Source: Botrytis cinerea B05.10 | Lineage: Eukaryota; Ascomycota; Leotiomycetes; Helotiales; Sclerotiniaceae | Length of the DNA: 64,000 bases | Direction: 5' to 3' | NCBI RefSeq assembly: GCF_000143535.2 | Contig: NC_037313.1 | Coordinates: 441,501 to 505,500 of the forward strand | In this document: positions 34,245 through 45,409 of the stretch, piece by piece | How the letters are laid out: each line of letters opens with the position of its first letter | How positions within the stretch are numbered: the first letter of the stretch is position 1 | The notes under the pieces: model-generated | What the model saw: the letters and a program-made list of their open reading frames with translations, nothing else | What the model was told of the DNA's origin: nothing | The model's database searches: none | Program-made: the position numbers and the translations under genes

Positions 34245-34255
34245 GTTGGGGTGAT
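34245..34255 (-). promoter_or_regulatory. SRE-like site just upstream of ERG6
   Basis: On the gene strand this reads ATCACCCCAAC, one base from the classical sterol regulatory element ATCACCCCAC, 23 bp before the ATG. Fungal SREBP (SreA/Sre1) controls ergosterol genes in many ascomycetes. The match is seen; use by SREBP is inference, and the site is unusually close to the start codon. Confidence 0.3.
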
Positions 34256-35661
34256 TGTTGATTGCGGGAGAAGTAAATGGATCTATTGAACTGAGAATGG
34301 CAAAGTAGCTGGCGGGCTGGAAGAAGTCTTAATAACTATCCAGAGAGGGTTAATCACGTGATGAGACAGGGGGTGCGTATTCGGATCGCGACAGCATGTA
34401 AGTCGCACTAGCAGGGGACCCGAGATCTAGCTTAAAGGGGGAACAACTCGAAAACGAATACGAATTAGAGGTTTCGTAACCGAGCTTGCAGATGTGATTT
34501 GATGTGATACCCGCTTGTGTTGTTTGTTTTTTTGTTTATATCGTATCATTCCAAGAGTTGATCTTTTTGTATGGATGTATGTATTTGTTGTTGTGGATGT
34601 AGTTGTGGGGGGTGGCTAGCTGGTATGCTTGTATGCTTGTATGCTTCTTCTTCTGGGTTGTGGATTCTGGATTCTGGATTCTTCACTTGGTATTGTGGTG
34701 TAATTTGACGGGATGCTTGCTTGCTTACTTGCTTACTGACTTACTGACTTAACTGGCTCGCTGCATCAGCATCGATAGCTGTCCTCGAGCGTGCATCGGG
34801 TTTCGGGCTTAGGGCTTCGGGTTTAGGATGAATATTGAGATTGAGATTGAGATTGGGAAATGCTTGGTTTGATTCACGAGGGGATTTGAAGATAGGGATT
34901 TGATATGGTGATGTGTTGGGGTTTGGTGGGTGAGATGAGGTTAGCTGGATGAGATGAAGAAATGTGGGTGCATTTGGGGGGGGAGGGAGAGGGGACTTGT
35001 AATTTGTTGATGGGTGATGGGTGGTGGGTGGTGTGGTGGGGAGATGAAAGATGGAAGGTGATTTGTGAGAGTTAGACGAGTTGGATAAGTTGGTTTGTTT
35101 GTATGTATGTATATATGTATATATATCCAAGATTAATAACACCTGCATAACCAATACCTAAAATATCCATCAAACAACAACTGTCTAATAAAAGCAGGAA
35201 ACATAAATAAACAGCTAGACATCCTTCCAGGGTTTCAATAATGGACGGAGTGTGCTGTATGCTGTGTGCTGTCTCTCATATACATATGTGTTCATTATTC
35301 ACTCAGAGTCAGTGGTTTTTGATAAATGAATATGTTTCAAGTAATAGTAATACTTATATTAATAGTAATAGTAACTAACTCTGCAAGAAATGTGGTTTGT
35401 TTGGTTGTGGTATTTGGGGGTTAGTTGTGGGGTTTGGTGTGGGATGTATGTATATGCCATAATACAGACTCGTAATCACAGAGAGAAACGAGAAACGAAA
35501 AGTCGTTCGCTCGTTCGTTTCATTAATAGCGAGAAGAGAAGATGAGAGAAGATGATTGATACCTGGTTATGATATTCACGCTCTGAATCATAGCTCTGAA
35601 TTAAGGTTATGGCTCCCTCTATGAATAGAATAAATTTCAAGAAAAGGAATATTCGTTTGTG

Positions 35662-35691
35662 TTACTTTGCTATGCTATGCTATGCTATGCT
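35662..35691 (+). repeat. (CTATG)n pentanucleotide repeat
   Basis: Five units of a CTATG pentamer in tandem. Confidence 0.85.
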
Positions 35692-35768
35692 ATATAATGC
35701 CATGTAGTGTCAATGTACTTCCAGCACTTTAAGCTTCAATATCAGAAAGTAGAATAGTGAAGTAATAG

Positions 35769-35802
35769 GTAGATAGATAGATAAATAGATAGATAGATAG
35801 AT
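35769..35802 (+). repeat. (GATA)n microsatellite
   Basis: GATA units with one AATA variant. Confidence 0.9.
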
Positions 35803-36475
35803 CCACAATAGAAAAGGATATCTCCCGAGAGGTAGCAAGCAGGGCATGCAGGCAGGGTGTTTTTAAGTTTAGTCTTCTTCTTCTCCCTCTCTATTTGGTA
35901 GAATGTTTAAATGAAATAGTGGAGTTTTGTTAGGGATTGGGAAAGGAAGAGAAAGTCTGGAAAGAAAGGGATGGAAAGGTGGGGATGGAAACAAGGGGAT
36001 AGGGATAGTTGGTTTGGGATACTTTGGAGTGATGTGGCTCTAGTTAAGATCTTGATTCTGAATTTTATTTTTTTTGTTTTTGTTTTTTTTTGACTAGGAG
36101 GAAGGAAATTAGAATTTTAACTTCGAAGTGAAATGTGAGATTTGGACGCCGGTTAATGTCAACGTCAACTGGAAGAGATGTTTTGAATAAATGAATGGAT
36201 GAATGAAGGTAGTGATTCGAGTTTTTATTTTCTGACTCTAAAAGTCTAATTATAATTCTAACTTTTATACAAACTTCCAAAAATCCAAAGCAAGAACTAG
36301 ACCAATTTTCCGTCCCATATTTCTAGAAAGCACCTGCAAATCCTCCCAACCCGCAAGAAAAAAAATATCAAGAAAATTCCAATCCATCGCATTAATTAAT
36401 TAATTAATTAATATTCCCTATCCCTCGCTAATGCAAAACGCAAATGCAACATTCTTTTTTCTTCTTTCTTTTTTC

Positions 36476-36903
36476 TCAGTAAAGTCCAATAACGATATCA
36501 CCGCGTATGCGTGCCGTCAGGTGAACTTCGGCTTCGAGATCAAGTTTGATACCGACCATTACAGCGGCTGGTTTTAGACTGCCGTCTGCTTCTGTGGCGC
36601 CTTTAAGTAGATTTCCTGTGGAGATGTTGGCACTTTATCGGGGAAATGCATTTGTGTGTGCATTGGATTATAGGGTGATAGTTACCTGCTGGTGCGCGAA
36701 GTCCTTCTGAGGTTGGAGGATTCGGTAATGGATTCGTGTTGATTCCGGCTGTGGCTCTTTGTCTGTTATTTGGCTCGTCGGTGGAGAAGGGTGGTGAATA
36801 AGCTGTTTGGTTGAATGCTGTTCTGTCGGGCGATTTTGTGCTGGTTTGATGTTAGTATCGGGTGCTCAAAGAAGAGGGGTCGAACTGACTTAGTGGTAGA
36901 CAT
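36476..36903 (-). CDS. Small conserved fungal protein, 102 residues, unknown function
   Basis: A three-exon gene built from splice signals: 36903-36890, 36840-36686, 36615-36476, all keeping frame. Exon 1 codes only M-S-T-T and part of a codon; the 49-bp intron has a CTAAC branch site. The N-terminal half is polar and disordered (PPFSTDEPNNRQRATAG). The C-terminal half (KPAAVMVGIKLDLEAEVHLTA, then RIRGDIVIGLY at the very end) has alternating hydrophobics typical of a beta structure and looks under selection. I recall similar C-termini in other filamentous fungi but cannot name a family. No signal peptide or membrane segment. Confidence 0.7.
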
Positions 36904-37469
36904 GTCGGAGTATTATATTAGATGGAAGATTGATTGAAATTAGTTGTAGGAGATGGCTCGAAGGTTTAGATACTGTTTTGTCGAATCTTAGATGGTCTTG
37001 AAGAAAATTGATGTTAACGCTGTTGACTAGGCGGTTAGTAAGTCAACTTTATAGATCATCCCTCACTATCCACACAATCGCGGGACCGATTTTAGCAGAT
37101 CCACATTCGAAACAATCCAAGGCACTGAAAGTATCAAATCAGCGAAACTCGCGCCTTGATGTAATGCATGTAGAAAATCTTAAAGTTTTGTTTTCTACGA
37201 ATACTAGGAACCCCCATGCTTGGCATAGTAACTCACGGGGTATGGTTCGCTGATTACTTCGAAATCGAATGATGAACGACACTGGGATAAAAGGTACAGA
37301 TTAACACTTTAGAACTACTCCAATCAATAATAAGTTCTCACTTCAAGAATACTGCTTTTGAAATCAAATTTACCAGGACATTACAGCAATTTTTACCTTT
37401 CAACCTCTTCCAGTCGTTGTCTTAACCTAATTCCAACCTCCAAATCAGTTGTAACAATCAGAAATAAGC
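36904..37469. other. Divergent promoter region
   Basis: Between the small protein gene (minus) and the next plus-strand gene; no additional gene supported. Confidence 0.5.
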
Positions 37470-38216
37470 ATGGCCTCGCTACTCATTGCTCTGGTGACAG
37501 CACCAGCACTACTCGCCACGAACGAGGCAATTCGACAAGGCCAAGCCAAAGATCGCAAAGAAGAACATCGTGCACGGAGATGCAATTTGATTGCCAGCTG
37601 TGTTGAGGCGTCACCGCTTAGCCTCGAAGTTGATCATAGGCAGATTGTTCTCAGAGACTCCAAGGTTAGTGTCAGAATATATTGACTTTAAAATAACCTT
37701 TTCTGTCACAAAATCGATTCATTTATCTCACCTATGTCGGAGCAAGAAAATTTGGCCATCAAAAGCTGATACTAAAAACAGCTATATATCAATAAGGACA
37801 TGAATGATTCTACACTACATCCATTCGCAGGATATTATCTTCCATATCCAGACTCCAACTACGAAGGCCTTGTTTCTACTATCACAGACGTTGCTCCAAT
37901 TATGAATTGGATATACGTTGATAGAGAAACTTACGAAGTCAAGTATGGAGTCCGTTTGGATGCTCAACCTAACATTACAGGTCCATTCGACTGCACTAGA
38001 CAAGACAGAAGGTTGACTCTCGAGGGATGGGAGGGGTTTTGTGCTGTCAAAGAAGAATTAAACGGAGAAGAAACTAGCATGTGGGCCCTTTACTATGATC
38101 GAGACGATGATCGCTTGATTGGGAAGCTAGGGAAGGATAGAAAAATAGTAGAGATTGAGCTAAGGAGGCAAGAGAAGCGAGTACGGAGAGGAAAGCCCCT
38201 AGGTGAGATGAGATAA
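37470..38216 (+). CDS. Conserved fungal protein of unknown function, 209 residues
   Basis: Two exons (37470-37664, 37782-38216) keep frame. The N-terminus has a hydrophobic stretch (SLLIALVTAPALLA) that may be a short anchor, then a basic Arg-rich segment (KDRKEEHRARR). The body contains HPFAGYYLPYPDSNYEG, MNWIYVDRETYEVKYG, EGWEGFCAVKE and MWALYYDRDDD, aromatic-rich motifs that look conserved. The C-terminus is basic (RRQEKRVRRGKP). I do not recognise a named domain. No neighbours suggest a pathway. Confidence 0.8.
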
Positions 38217-39692
38217 GTCCATCATGATACAATAATGGTACGATTTCACAATATAAACTGTGAGATGGCAATCGTATGGCATAAAGTAAAATCACATGAT
38301 ATGATTCAGAATGGAATGGCATATCATACATAGTATGATGTGTTAGTGAACATGTTTCAATGAAGAGCGGTTCACTTGCACATATAGCAATCTATCAAGC
38401 GTCCTTCGTATCAAAAATGGGGTGTGTGCTTGATTTCCGGCTTGCGTCGAAGTTTCATCATGCAGAGATCTTATGCAACGTTGAGCGATAGGTGCAATCA
38501 GTTTTGAGGTGAAGATATGGTCAAACAGTATGTTGGAGAGAAAAACCGATATACAGCTGATATTGCAGATCCAGATCTCAACGTTGGAGTAGCATGTATG
38601 TACAATGGCAGTCAATTGAGAAACTCCGACATTTAGCCAAATGGATGGACGTATGAATATTCACTGGCACGACTGGACAAATGTGATCATATGGTCCAAG
38701 CTCTTATATATCACGTGAATAGGAACACAAAATTGTTTTGTTGCACATCTGAAAATTTGCACCGTTTTCAACTCCACCACGAGCGAAGCACGACGTTAAA
38801 TCTGGCGCCAAATTGTAAAAATTGCATCGACTGGGAATAAGAACGCTTTATATTTTTTATTTCCGGCCCATGTCGGATTCATGTCAAACTCCAAAACACA
38901 ATTTCTGATGCTGCTGATTGGCTTACCGATGCATCGCTTCTTTCTCCCTTATGTAATCACTTGGTCGGACATCACATCAATGTGGACGAGGACGAGGACG
39001 AGGCCTTCAACGGAATTTTGACGCATTACCTATCAACACAATTAAGTCATGGCATATTATTTCACTCGCAGTTTTGACCGGTATAGGTGTCGTCTTGTTT
39101 GAATCGATATGATGATTCTCTATTACTATATCATCAAACATGACTGAAACTCGATGGCCAATGAATCTCAAGTTCTCAACGCACTTGAAACACGAAGAAG
39201 CGATGAATCTTGTTCTTCCGCGTTTGATATCACTGATGCTTCCGTCAAATATCTGTGACAGTATCTATCTAACCTGGAATATTCATTGGATAGAGAGAAA
39301 GAACGTTCCATGAACCGATTTTACTTTACTAGTTGCAAGGTTGATGGTATTGCTACGTTCACGATGTTGAGCTAAGCTTCATAGACAAAATGTAACGAAA
39401 ACTCCATACATATATGTACGGTTTTTGATATTGGATATCAAATCAACTAATGATGATTTCGAATTCAAAGTTAAATGAATATATTCATATGATTCTAGTT
39501 TATCATTTATGTACTAAATCACCTATCTTCAAATACAAGCTGGTATGATAAATATTTAAGATACAAGTGTTTCGATGTGTTTTTGGGCGGTTTGGAGTAC
39601 CGCTTTGTTCGTCCACATGGAGCTCAGTTTTATTATGCTCAAATTCTCCTTTGGCATTTTGCTTTCTGTATTTTGCATTTTCACTTGTTAAA
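38217..39692. other. AT-rich intergenic region
   Basis: About 1.5 kb with no supported gene. 39360-39560 is AT-rich. A GGACGA repeat occurs at about 38984-39003. Confidence 0.5.
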
Positions 39693-40991
39693 ATGTCTTC
39701 GCGGGATTCGGTTGGATCATTATCAAATTCATCAAGTAGTTCACGGAGCTCTTACACCTCAAGCTCCGGTTCATTTTCAAGTATCACCAGAGCGATATCT
39801 TCTACTTTCTCCGGTCGTTCCACGCCACTACCAGAATCTCCCACCAGTTCTCTCCCAAGTCCACAGGATAAAACATTAGGAAATGTATTGAATGTAACAT
39901 ATCTCGAATCAAGTTCAAGGTGAGATAAATCGTGTGGTGACAGAACGTCCACAGAATTAATGTTTGCAGTAACGAATCTTTTAATCATCAAATACCAACA
40001 CGAACAAAACTTCCCACAGTCATACCTGCAGCTCAAAACGGGCCATCTGCCTTGGCACGACTTCAGGATGTGCAAAGTGTTTTCTGTGTTGCTTTTGGAA
40101 TTTTTGATCGATATTATATAGCATGGGAGGATAATAAAGGAGAACAACATCAAGGTACGCTTCAAGTAATTACTTGATTATTTGTTGAGAATTGGAATCT
40201 GATAGCCGATAGAGAGCAACAAGCTGCCGCAACTTCTCTACGATTGGCTATATCCCGAAAGTGGGCAAACACGACATCTGCCTTCACTACAAGTCTCATT
40301 CGGGACCAACGATGAGTTTTTTGCTTCTGATAAGAACGACAAGATTTCAAGTCGTGATTCTTTGCCTTCGGTCATCAATCATGTATCTAGAATGACACTT
40401 ACCAAGCCCATTGTGCGAACAAATTCTCAACCTATACTCAACCGCAATGAAGCCGAAGAAAACACCCCGACGACACTACAGGCTTCAAGGTTGAAAAGAA
40501 GGAGTACTTTGTTTACCTTGAACTACCAGGCGCATAACCCTACACGAAACACAATCGATAGCAGAGAGACTTTAGAAAAACTACCATCTCGAACATCTAT
40601 AGCGGAAAACCCACTGTCGACATACATCACAAGAAACAACATTGAGTCACACTGGATAGAGCCAGAGTCCCATGTATTATCAGGCTTGAGTCGAAGACGA
40701 AGCGTAAAGGTCAATCTACCACGGATTCGTACCTCTTGGTCAGAGCAACCCACCCAAGACTCGAACATTTTGAATCGCGAAATATACAATTCTGAGAGAA
40801 ACTATATTGATGCTTGCATGCAAACTGATCTTTGTGGACACCACCTAGACGAAGTTTTAAGTACCGAAATAGCACCGCCAATTCTACCTCAGGGGCCGCA
40901 ATATCAACCAGTTCAGACAATGCCCTTTGGCTTAATGCAGGATTACTTTCGAGGGCAATACAGTCTTGGAGATGCGTTATATTATGGATGA
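39693..40991 (+). CDS. Unknown fungal protein with Ser-rich N-terminus and a short conserved aromatic domain
   Basis: Three exons (39693-39919, 39970-40154, 40213-40991), all in frame, 396 residues. Residues 1-60 are a serine-rich disordered region (SLSNSSSSSRSSYTSSSGSFSS in part). Around residues 90-140 there is a compact block, LARLQDVQSVFCVAFGIFD followed by RYYIAWED and, across the second intron, ESNKLPQLLYDWLYP, which looks conserved. The rest is polar, with many Arg/Ser (SRRRSVKVNLPRIRTSW). No catalytic motif or membrane segment. Function not assigned. Confidence 0.75.
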
Positions 40992-42315
40992 TCGGTAGAA
41001 GACATTTTCTCAATGCTCATCAATACCACATGATTAGCTCAGAAAGCTGTGCGAATTGATCAGTAGCCTGAAAGTCGGAGAAAAGCCGAGTAATCTTGTC
41101 AATCTGTGTCTTTAGAGTATATTTTTGATAAGCCCAAACTACCGAGTGGGAAGGAAAGGACAGATTTTATGATTAATGAACTCATCGCACGCACTGATAA
41201 AGCTGTAGGAGTTTGATAAGACACCTCAATAATAACATAACTGACAACATGTGCATAGATCAATATTGGAGGAAGCGGTGTATTTTCGTCCTGCATGACA
41301 ATCAAATGAAAAACTTCACTGCAACTATAAATGAAGACGAGAGATGCTAGAAAGTGCGGCGAATCTCCGAGAATATACACTGTTGAGGGAAAAGACAAAA
41401 GGACAAACTTCTTAAAAAGTCCTCGCCAAACTATTCCTTTAGAAAGCTGTATTCATGTATTGAATACGTATCGGCAACTTCTTGACCGAGACAGCCCCCG
41501 GAAAATATACCACTAAAATAGCAAAACTATGGGTCGCTCCCAGAAGCTTCGTTTTTTCTGCTACGCCAACTCAACAGGCGTTCATTTGGTCTCATGGACT
41601 TGCCTACTGTGCCATCAGGGGGTTGAACAGAAATTAAAACTTGAGGAGGAAGAACTTACCAATATAATGACGATCAGCATCAACTATGCCCTATAATTGA
41701 TTGAGATTAGGATTAGATGAAGATAATAAATTTGTGTTCGAAAAAGACTTATGGGAGGATTATTGGAAACAAATAGGGGGAATTGTGAAAGAAGAAAAGG
41801 AAATAGCATTTCGAGGATAAAACTAGAAAAAAAAAAAAAAAGTAGATTGATTCTACAATTGTAAATAATTATAGAAAGTAAATAAGCACTAAGAATTGTT
41901 ATAATATAGATAGTTATCGAGATAGAAGTGTGTGAACGAAGAGATTGACTTCAATTCAATTGCCACTGTAATATAGCTACTGTGGTAAAGCCCTAAGCGA
42001 ATGCGAAAGAGACTAGCTCTTTCAGTAAGTCTATATAAGACTTACTACTTTCAATCCGTAGCTAGCTCTTTAGATAGAATACAAATATTAGACATACAGG
42101 ACCTACACAATTCGTGGGTGCTACGTCTTCCGTATCCTTCTCGTACCAACAGTTACAGAAGAGGCAAGGTAATTTACATCATAGAATATATCGGAATCTT
42201 AAAACAGAATTTCAAAAAAATGCAGATAGCAAACAACTATTGAATATTCCGTTATTCCGCTTCAACGTGATCTTTGATATCACATCTAGATGATATTCAA
42301 CTACTTACAACAATA
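40992..42315. other. AT-rich region left of the LTR-like element
   Basis: No gene supported. 41700-41960 is AT-rich with a poly-A run at 41828-41841. Short ORFs at 41331-41516 and 42001-42243 have no recognisable features. Confidence 0.5.
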
Positions 42316-42494
42316 TGTGAGGGTGAGTTAGAACCCTCGTTAGTAGTCGACCCACGGCCCTCCCTGAGCACGGATTCTCGAGGGTAGATTATGTGACTCG
42401 TACAGCGCGCTAAGCCTGGAGCTAGTGTGTCGACAGAGCATATAAGAAAATCGTAGCATAGCTTAGTATTAGACTCCTTGTATCAATAACAACA
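42316..42494 (+). mobile_element. Probable solo LTR or LTR end of a retrotransposon
   Basis: A 179-bp block that begins TGTGAGGG and ends ATAACAACA, i.e. TGT..ACA termini. It is less AT-rich than both flanks and contains a TATAAG box (about 42440) and a pyrimidine-rich end (GACTCCTTGTATCAATAAC), the layout of fungal LTRs. A possible primer-binding-like TGGCGCTTAAG lies 21 bp after it, further away than usual. Flanking five-base sequences (CAATA and GTATG) do not match, so no target duplication is seen. Family not determined. Confidence 0.5.
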
Positions 42495-42599
42495 GTATGA
42501 ACCAGTATCGTTTATTGGCGCTTAAGAGCTGAGCGGCTTAGCCAGCAGTCGAGGCTGCACGAAACCACGACCACGAAGCCGCTATTTTGAGTAGTTTGA

Positions 42600-43400
42600 A
42601 CCGCCGCACTCAGAGATACAATATTATAAAAGTTAATGGGGTAACGGATAAGCTGATGGTCTGTTTATGTACCATCGGATTTAAATGATTTACTATGGGA
42701 AAATGGTGATGGTAAGATCTAAGAGGAATGTGTTCAAAGCTGCTCTGTTAGTATATAAGATTGTATATATAAAGAGCCTTCTAGAGAGCTTTAGTTCTAT
42801 AGTTTTAGATTCTAAAGATGAAATGAACCCTGTTTATTCAGCTCTCTAAGGCATAAAGTCATACTAATAATTAATCTAATATTAGAAGTAAACTTATAGT
42901 TACAATTAAAATAATTATATAATCAATATAAAATGTGATTTTAATAAATAATATATATATAATCAACTTTCTTATTTTACAATTTGAGGGGTTAGATTTC
43001 TTTTTATACTTATTCCTTTAGAATTAACCTTTTTTCTTTAATATTCTTTTTTTAATCTGACTATCTTTTTAAGTAAAGAATCTCTTATTTCTTTTATTCT
43101 TTTGAAATAATAATCTTTATCTTGATCAAAAGATCTCACTTATTTAATTGATTTGTATGATTTTAGATTATATAAATGAATTATTAAATCATATTATAAT
43201 TTAGATATGTAATAAAATCAATTTACTTTCAATATATTAGGTTCTAAAAAATATTGATATTATATTATTGAATTTTCTTCTTATTATTCTTAGAAAATAA
43301 ATATTCTAAATGTTCTAACTATTCTAATCACTCTGAAAAATAAAATAAAAAGTCGAAAAGTCGAAAAGTAAATAAGACAATTGATCTATTTGACCGACCG
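42600..43400. other. Very AT-rich island
   Basis: About 0.8 kb composed mostly of A and T with no open reading frame of note and many TAA/TTA words. It directly follows the LTR-like block, which suggests a RIP-degraded retroelement body. It sits just upstream of the Zn2Cys6 gene. Confidence 0.65.
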
Positions 43401-43623
43401 TATATGTGGATCGGAAAACTAGGGGTTTGTGGCTTAGTTTCAGGGGGATACCGTCAGCCACCGAGCATTATTCCCCATTCTCGCATTGTTTACTTATTCT
43501 GCGCGTTCGGCTGTTTGATATAGCAAAGATCACGCTACTTCTTATTTCACCACTCGAGTTAATTTTTGGGTTTCACTTTCAGACTCTAATTTCTATCGGC
43601 AGACAATTTCTATTTAATCTCCA

Positions 43624-45409
43624 ATGCCCAAGGTAGCAAAAGGGAGGAGACAGCGAGCATACCGGCCAAAGACTAAGACGGGTTGCCTAACTTGTAGGAG
43701 TATGTTTTCAGAAAATGAACCCCCCCCCCCCCAAAAGAAAACAAAAACTAAAAAGCTGTATAGTACGAAGAATAAAATGTGACGAGTTAAAGCCCGCATG
43801 TCTTAAATGTACATCAACTCGTCGGGTATGTCCAGGCTATTATGTCCCAACCCTGGACCCATCGCTTTCGGGTGACATGAGTCTTATCACGACAAACTCT
43901 TCTTTTGATATCCTCAGTTCCCCGCAATCAAAGCGATCATTTGCATTCTTCATGCAAAGGACCTGCTCTCAATTAGCCGGATTTTTCGGCTCTGATTTCT
44001 GGGAGAGACTTGTGCTTCAAACTGCACATCATGAGTCGGCTGTACGCCATGCCGTTGTAGCCCTAGGCGCTATTCATGAATTATCAGAGCAGAAGGCGCA
44101 GATCTCTGATATCGACAAGGCTTTTGCTTTAGAGCAATACAATTTTGCGATCAGAGATCTTTTAGCTCCTCTATCTCGGAATGAGAAGCGAGGCGTCGAT
44201 GTTTGCCTCATCGCTTGCATCATCTTTGCTAACTTTGAGGTATATATCGTTTCTTTAACTATAGTGTTGTTGTCATTAGTGTGCTTGCTTATATGCTAAC
44301 TCTCATAGAGTATGGCAGGGCACCGTGCTTCTGCAGGAGCACATATAAAAAGTGGCGCGAAGCTGCTACGTGAAACCGAATGGGACCAGCAGAATGGAAT
44401 GATTCATCATCAAGCACTTGGTTCGAGAAGTCCTGTGGATTTATATGCTTCTCCAGGAGCTCTAGCTAGGATATATTCTGGGTTAGACAGAGAATGTACA
44501 ACAATAAAAGGCTTTGTACGTCCTTCATTGCCTTTTCCCTCTTATCTGTCTATATTTTGACTGATATTATTGCTACAGTTAGCCGAACGCTACGAGCCTT
44601 TATTCTATGAAGATACACTCCCTCGAATAATAAATGACAACATTCCTGTATTTTTTCGTAATGTCGAAGAAGCTAAAAACTGTTTCGAATATGGTTGTTA
44701 CCTATTCCAGCGCAGTGTCGCACGCGCTGCTGAGCCTCCAACTGACCCAATGAATTATCACGTCGATTTCGAAGCCCGCGTATGTCAGCTCATTGAAAAT
44801 TTCGAAGCGTTACATTTGAAGTATTCGCATGAACTCCAAGCATTCATAGAAGCAAGAGGTTCGTCTTTTACCCGGAAAGAAGATATTGCCGTTGCTGTTC
44901 TACAACTCCACTCGTTGGACAACCATATATCATGCTATGTCCAATACTTGCCTCCAACGCATCGCTTACACTGGAGTGAATTCATGCCTCAAATTCAGAG
45001 AATGATAATGCTCGGTCAGAAAATTATCTCTTATATATTAACCGACAGTAGCTGTGGAGAATCAACCATTTCCTTTAATCTGGACATGGGCGTTATTATT
45101 CCCCTTTATAATCTAGCCCGCCATTGCAAAGATCCTATAATTCGTCGACAGATTATTAGTCTTCTCCGCTCATTTAAACGTCAGGAGGGACTTTGGAACA
45201 GTCTGCTGGTTGCGAATGCTTTGGATAGAATTGTGGAAATTGAAGAGAGTGTATGGAGCGAAGTGAACGCTCACTCTGACCAGATGAGACCGTTGATTGT
45301 TGATCCAATCCTCGACTTAGACTCCAAAGGAGGTCGGCTGGTATATACACGACAAGGACAAGAAATCAATACTCAAATCAAGATAGTCGAGGAGATGTTC
45401 ACTTGGTGA
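43624..45409 (+). CDS. Zn2Cys6 fungal-type transcription factor
   Basis: Four exons (43624-43699, 43764-44239, 44309-44515, 44579-45409) keep frame; 529 residues. The binuclear cluster is complete and split by intron 1: C-x2-C-x6-C-x6-C-x2-C-x6-C, from CLTC through RRIKC, PAC, LKC to RRVC, preceded by a basic segment (KGRRQRAYRPKTKTG). The remaining about 450 residues are the helical middle region of fungal regulators (AVRHAVVALGAIHE motif near residue 130; HLKYSHELQ, LHWSEFMPQI later). DNA-binding nuclear regulator; target unknown. It lies beside an AT-rich transposon-like island with no biosynthetic genes next to it, so the context does not tell its role. Intron 1 contains a run of 14 C. 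Confidence 0.92.
43721..43734 (+). repeat. Poly-C run in intron 1 of the Zn2Cys6 gene
   Basis: About 14 consecutive C inside a 64-bp intron. Such runs are prone to slippage and sequencing error; the length should be treated with care. Confidence 0.9.

Larger units (their letters stand above)
34223..36475. other. Long intergenic region rich in simple repeats
   Basis: About 2.25 kb between ERG6 (transcribed leftward) and the small gene ending at 36476. Contains GTATGCTT, (GATA)n, TATGC and polypurine repeats. A 137-codon minus-strand ORF (34741-35154) is low-complexity and not supported. Confidence 0.5.

Noticed and set aside
34741..35154. 137-codon minus-strand ORF upstream of ERG6
   Set aside because: Low-complexity Ser/Pro/Asn/His sequence coded by simple repeats.
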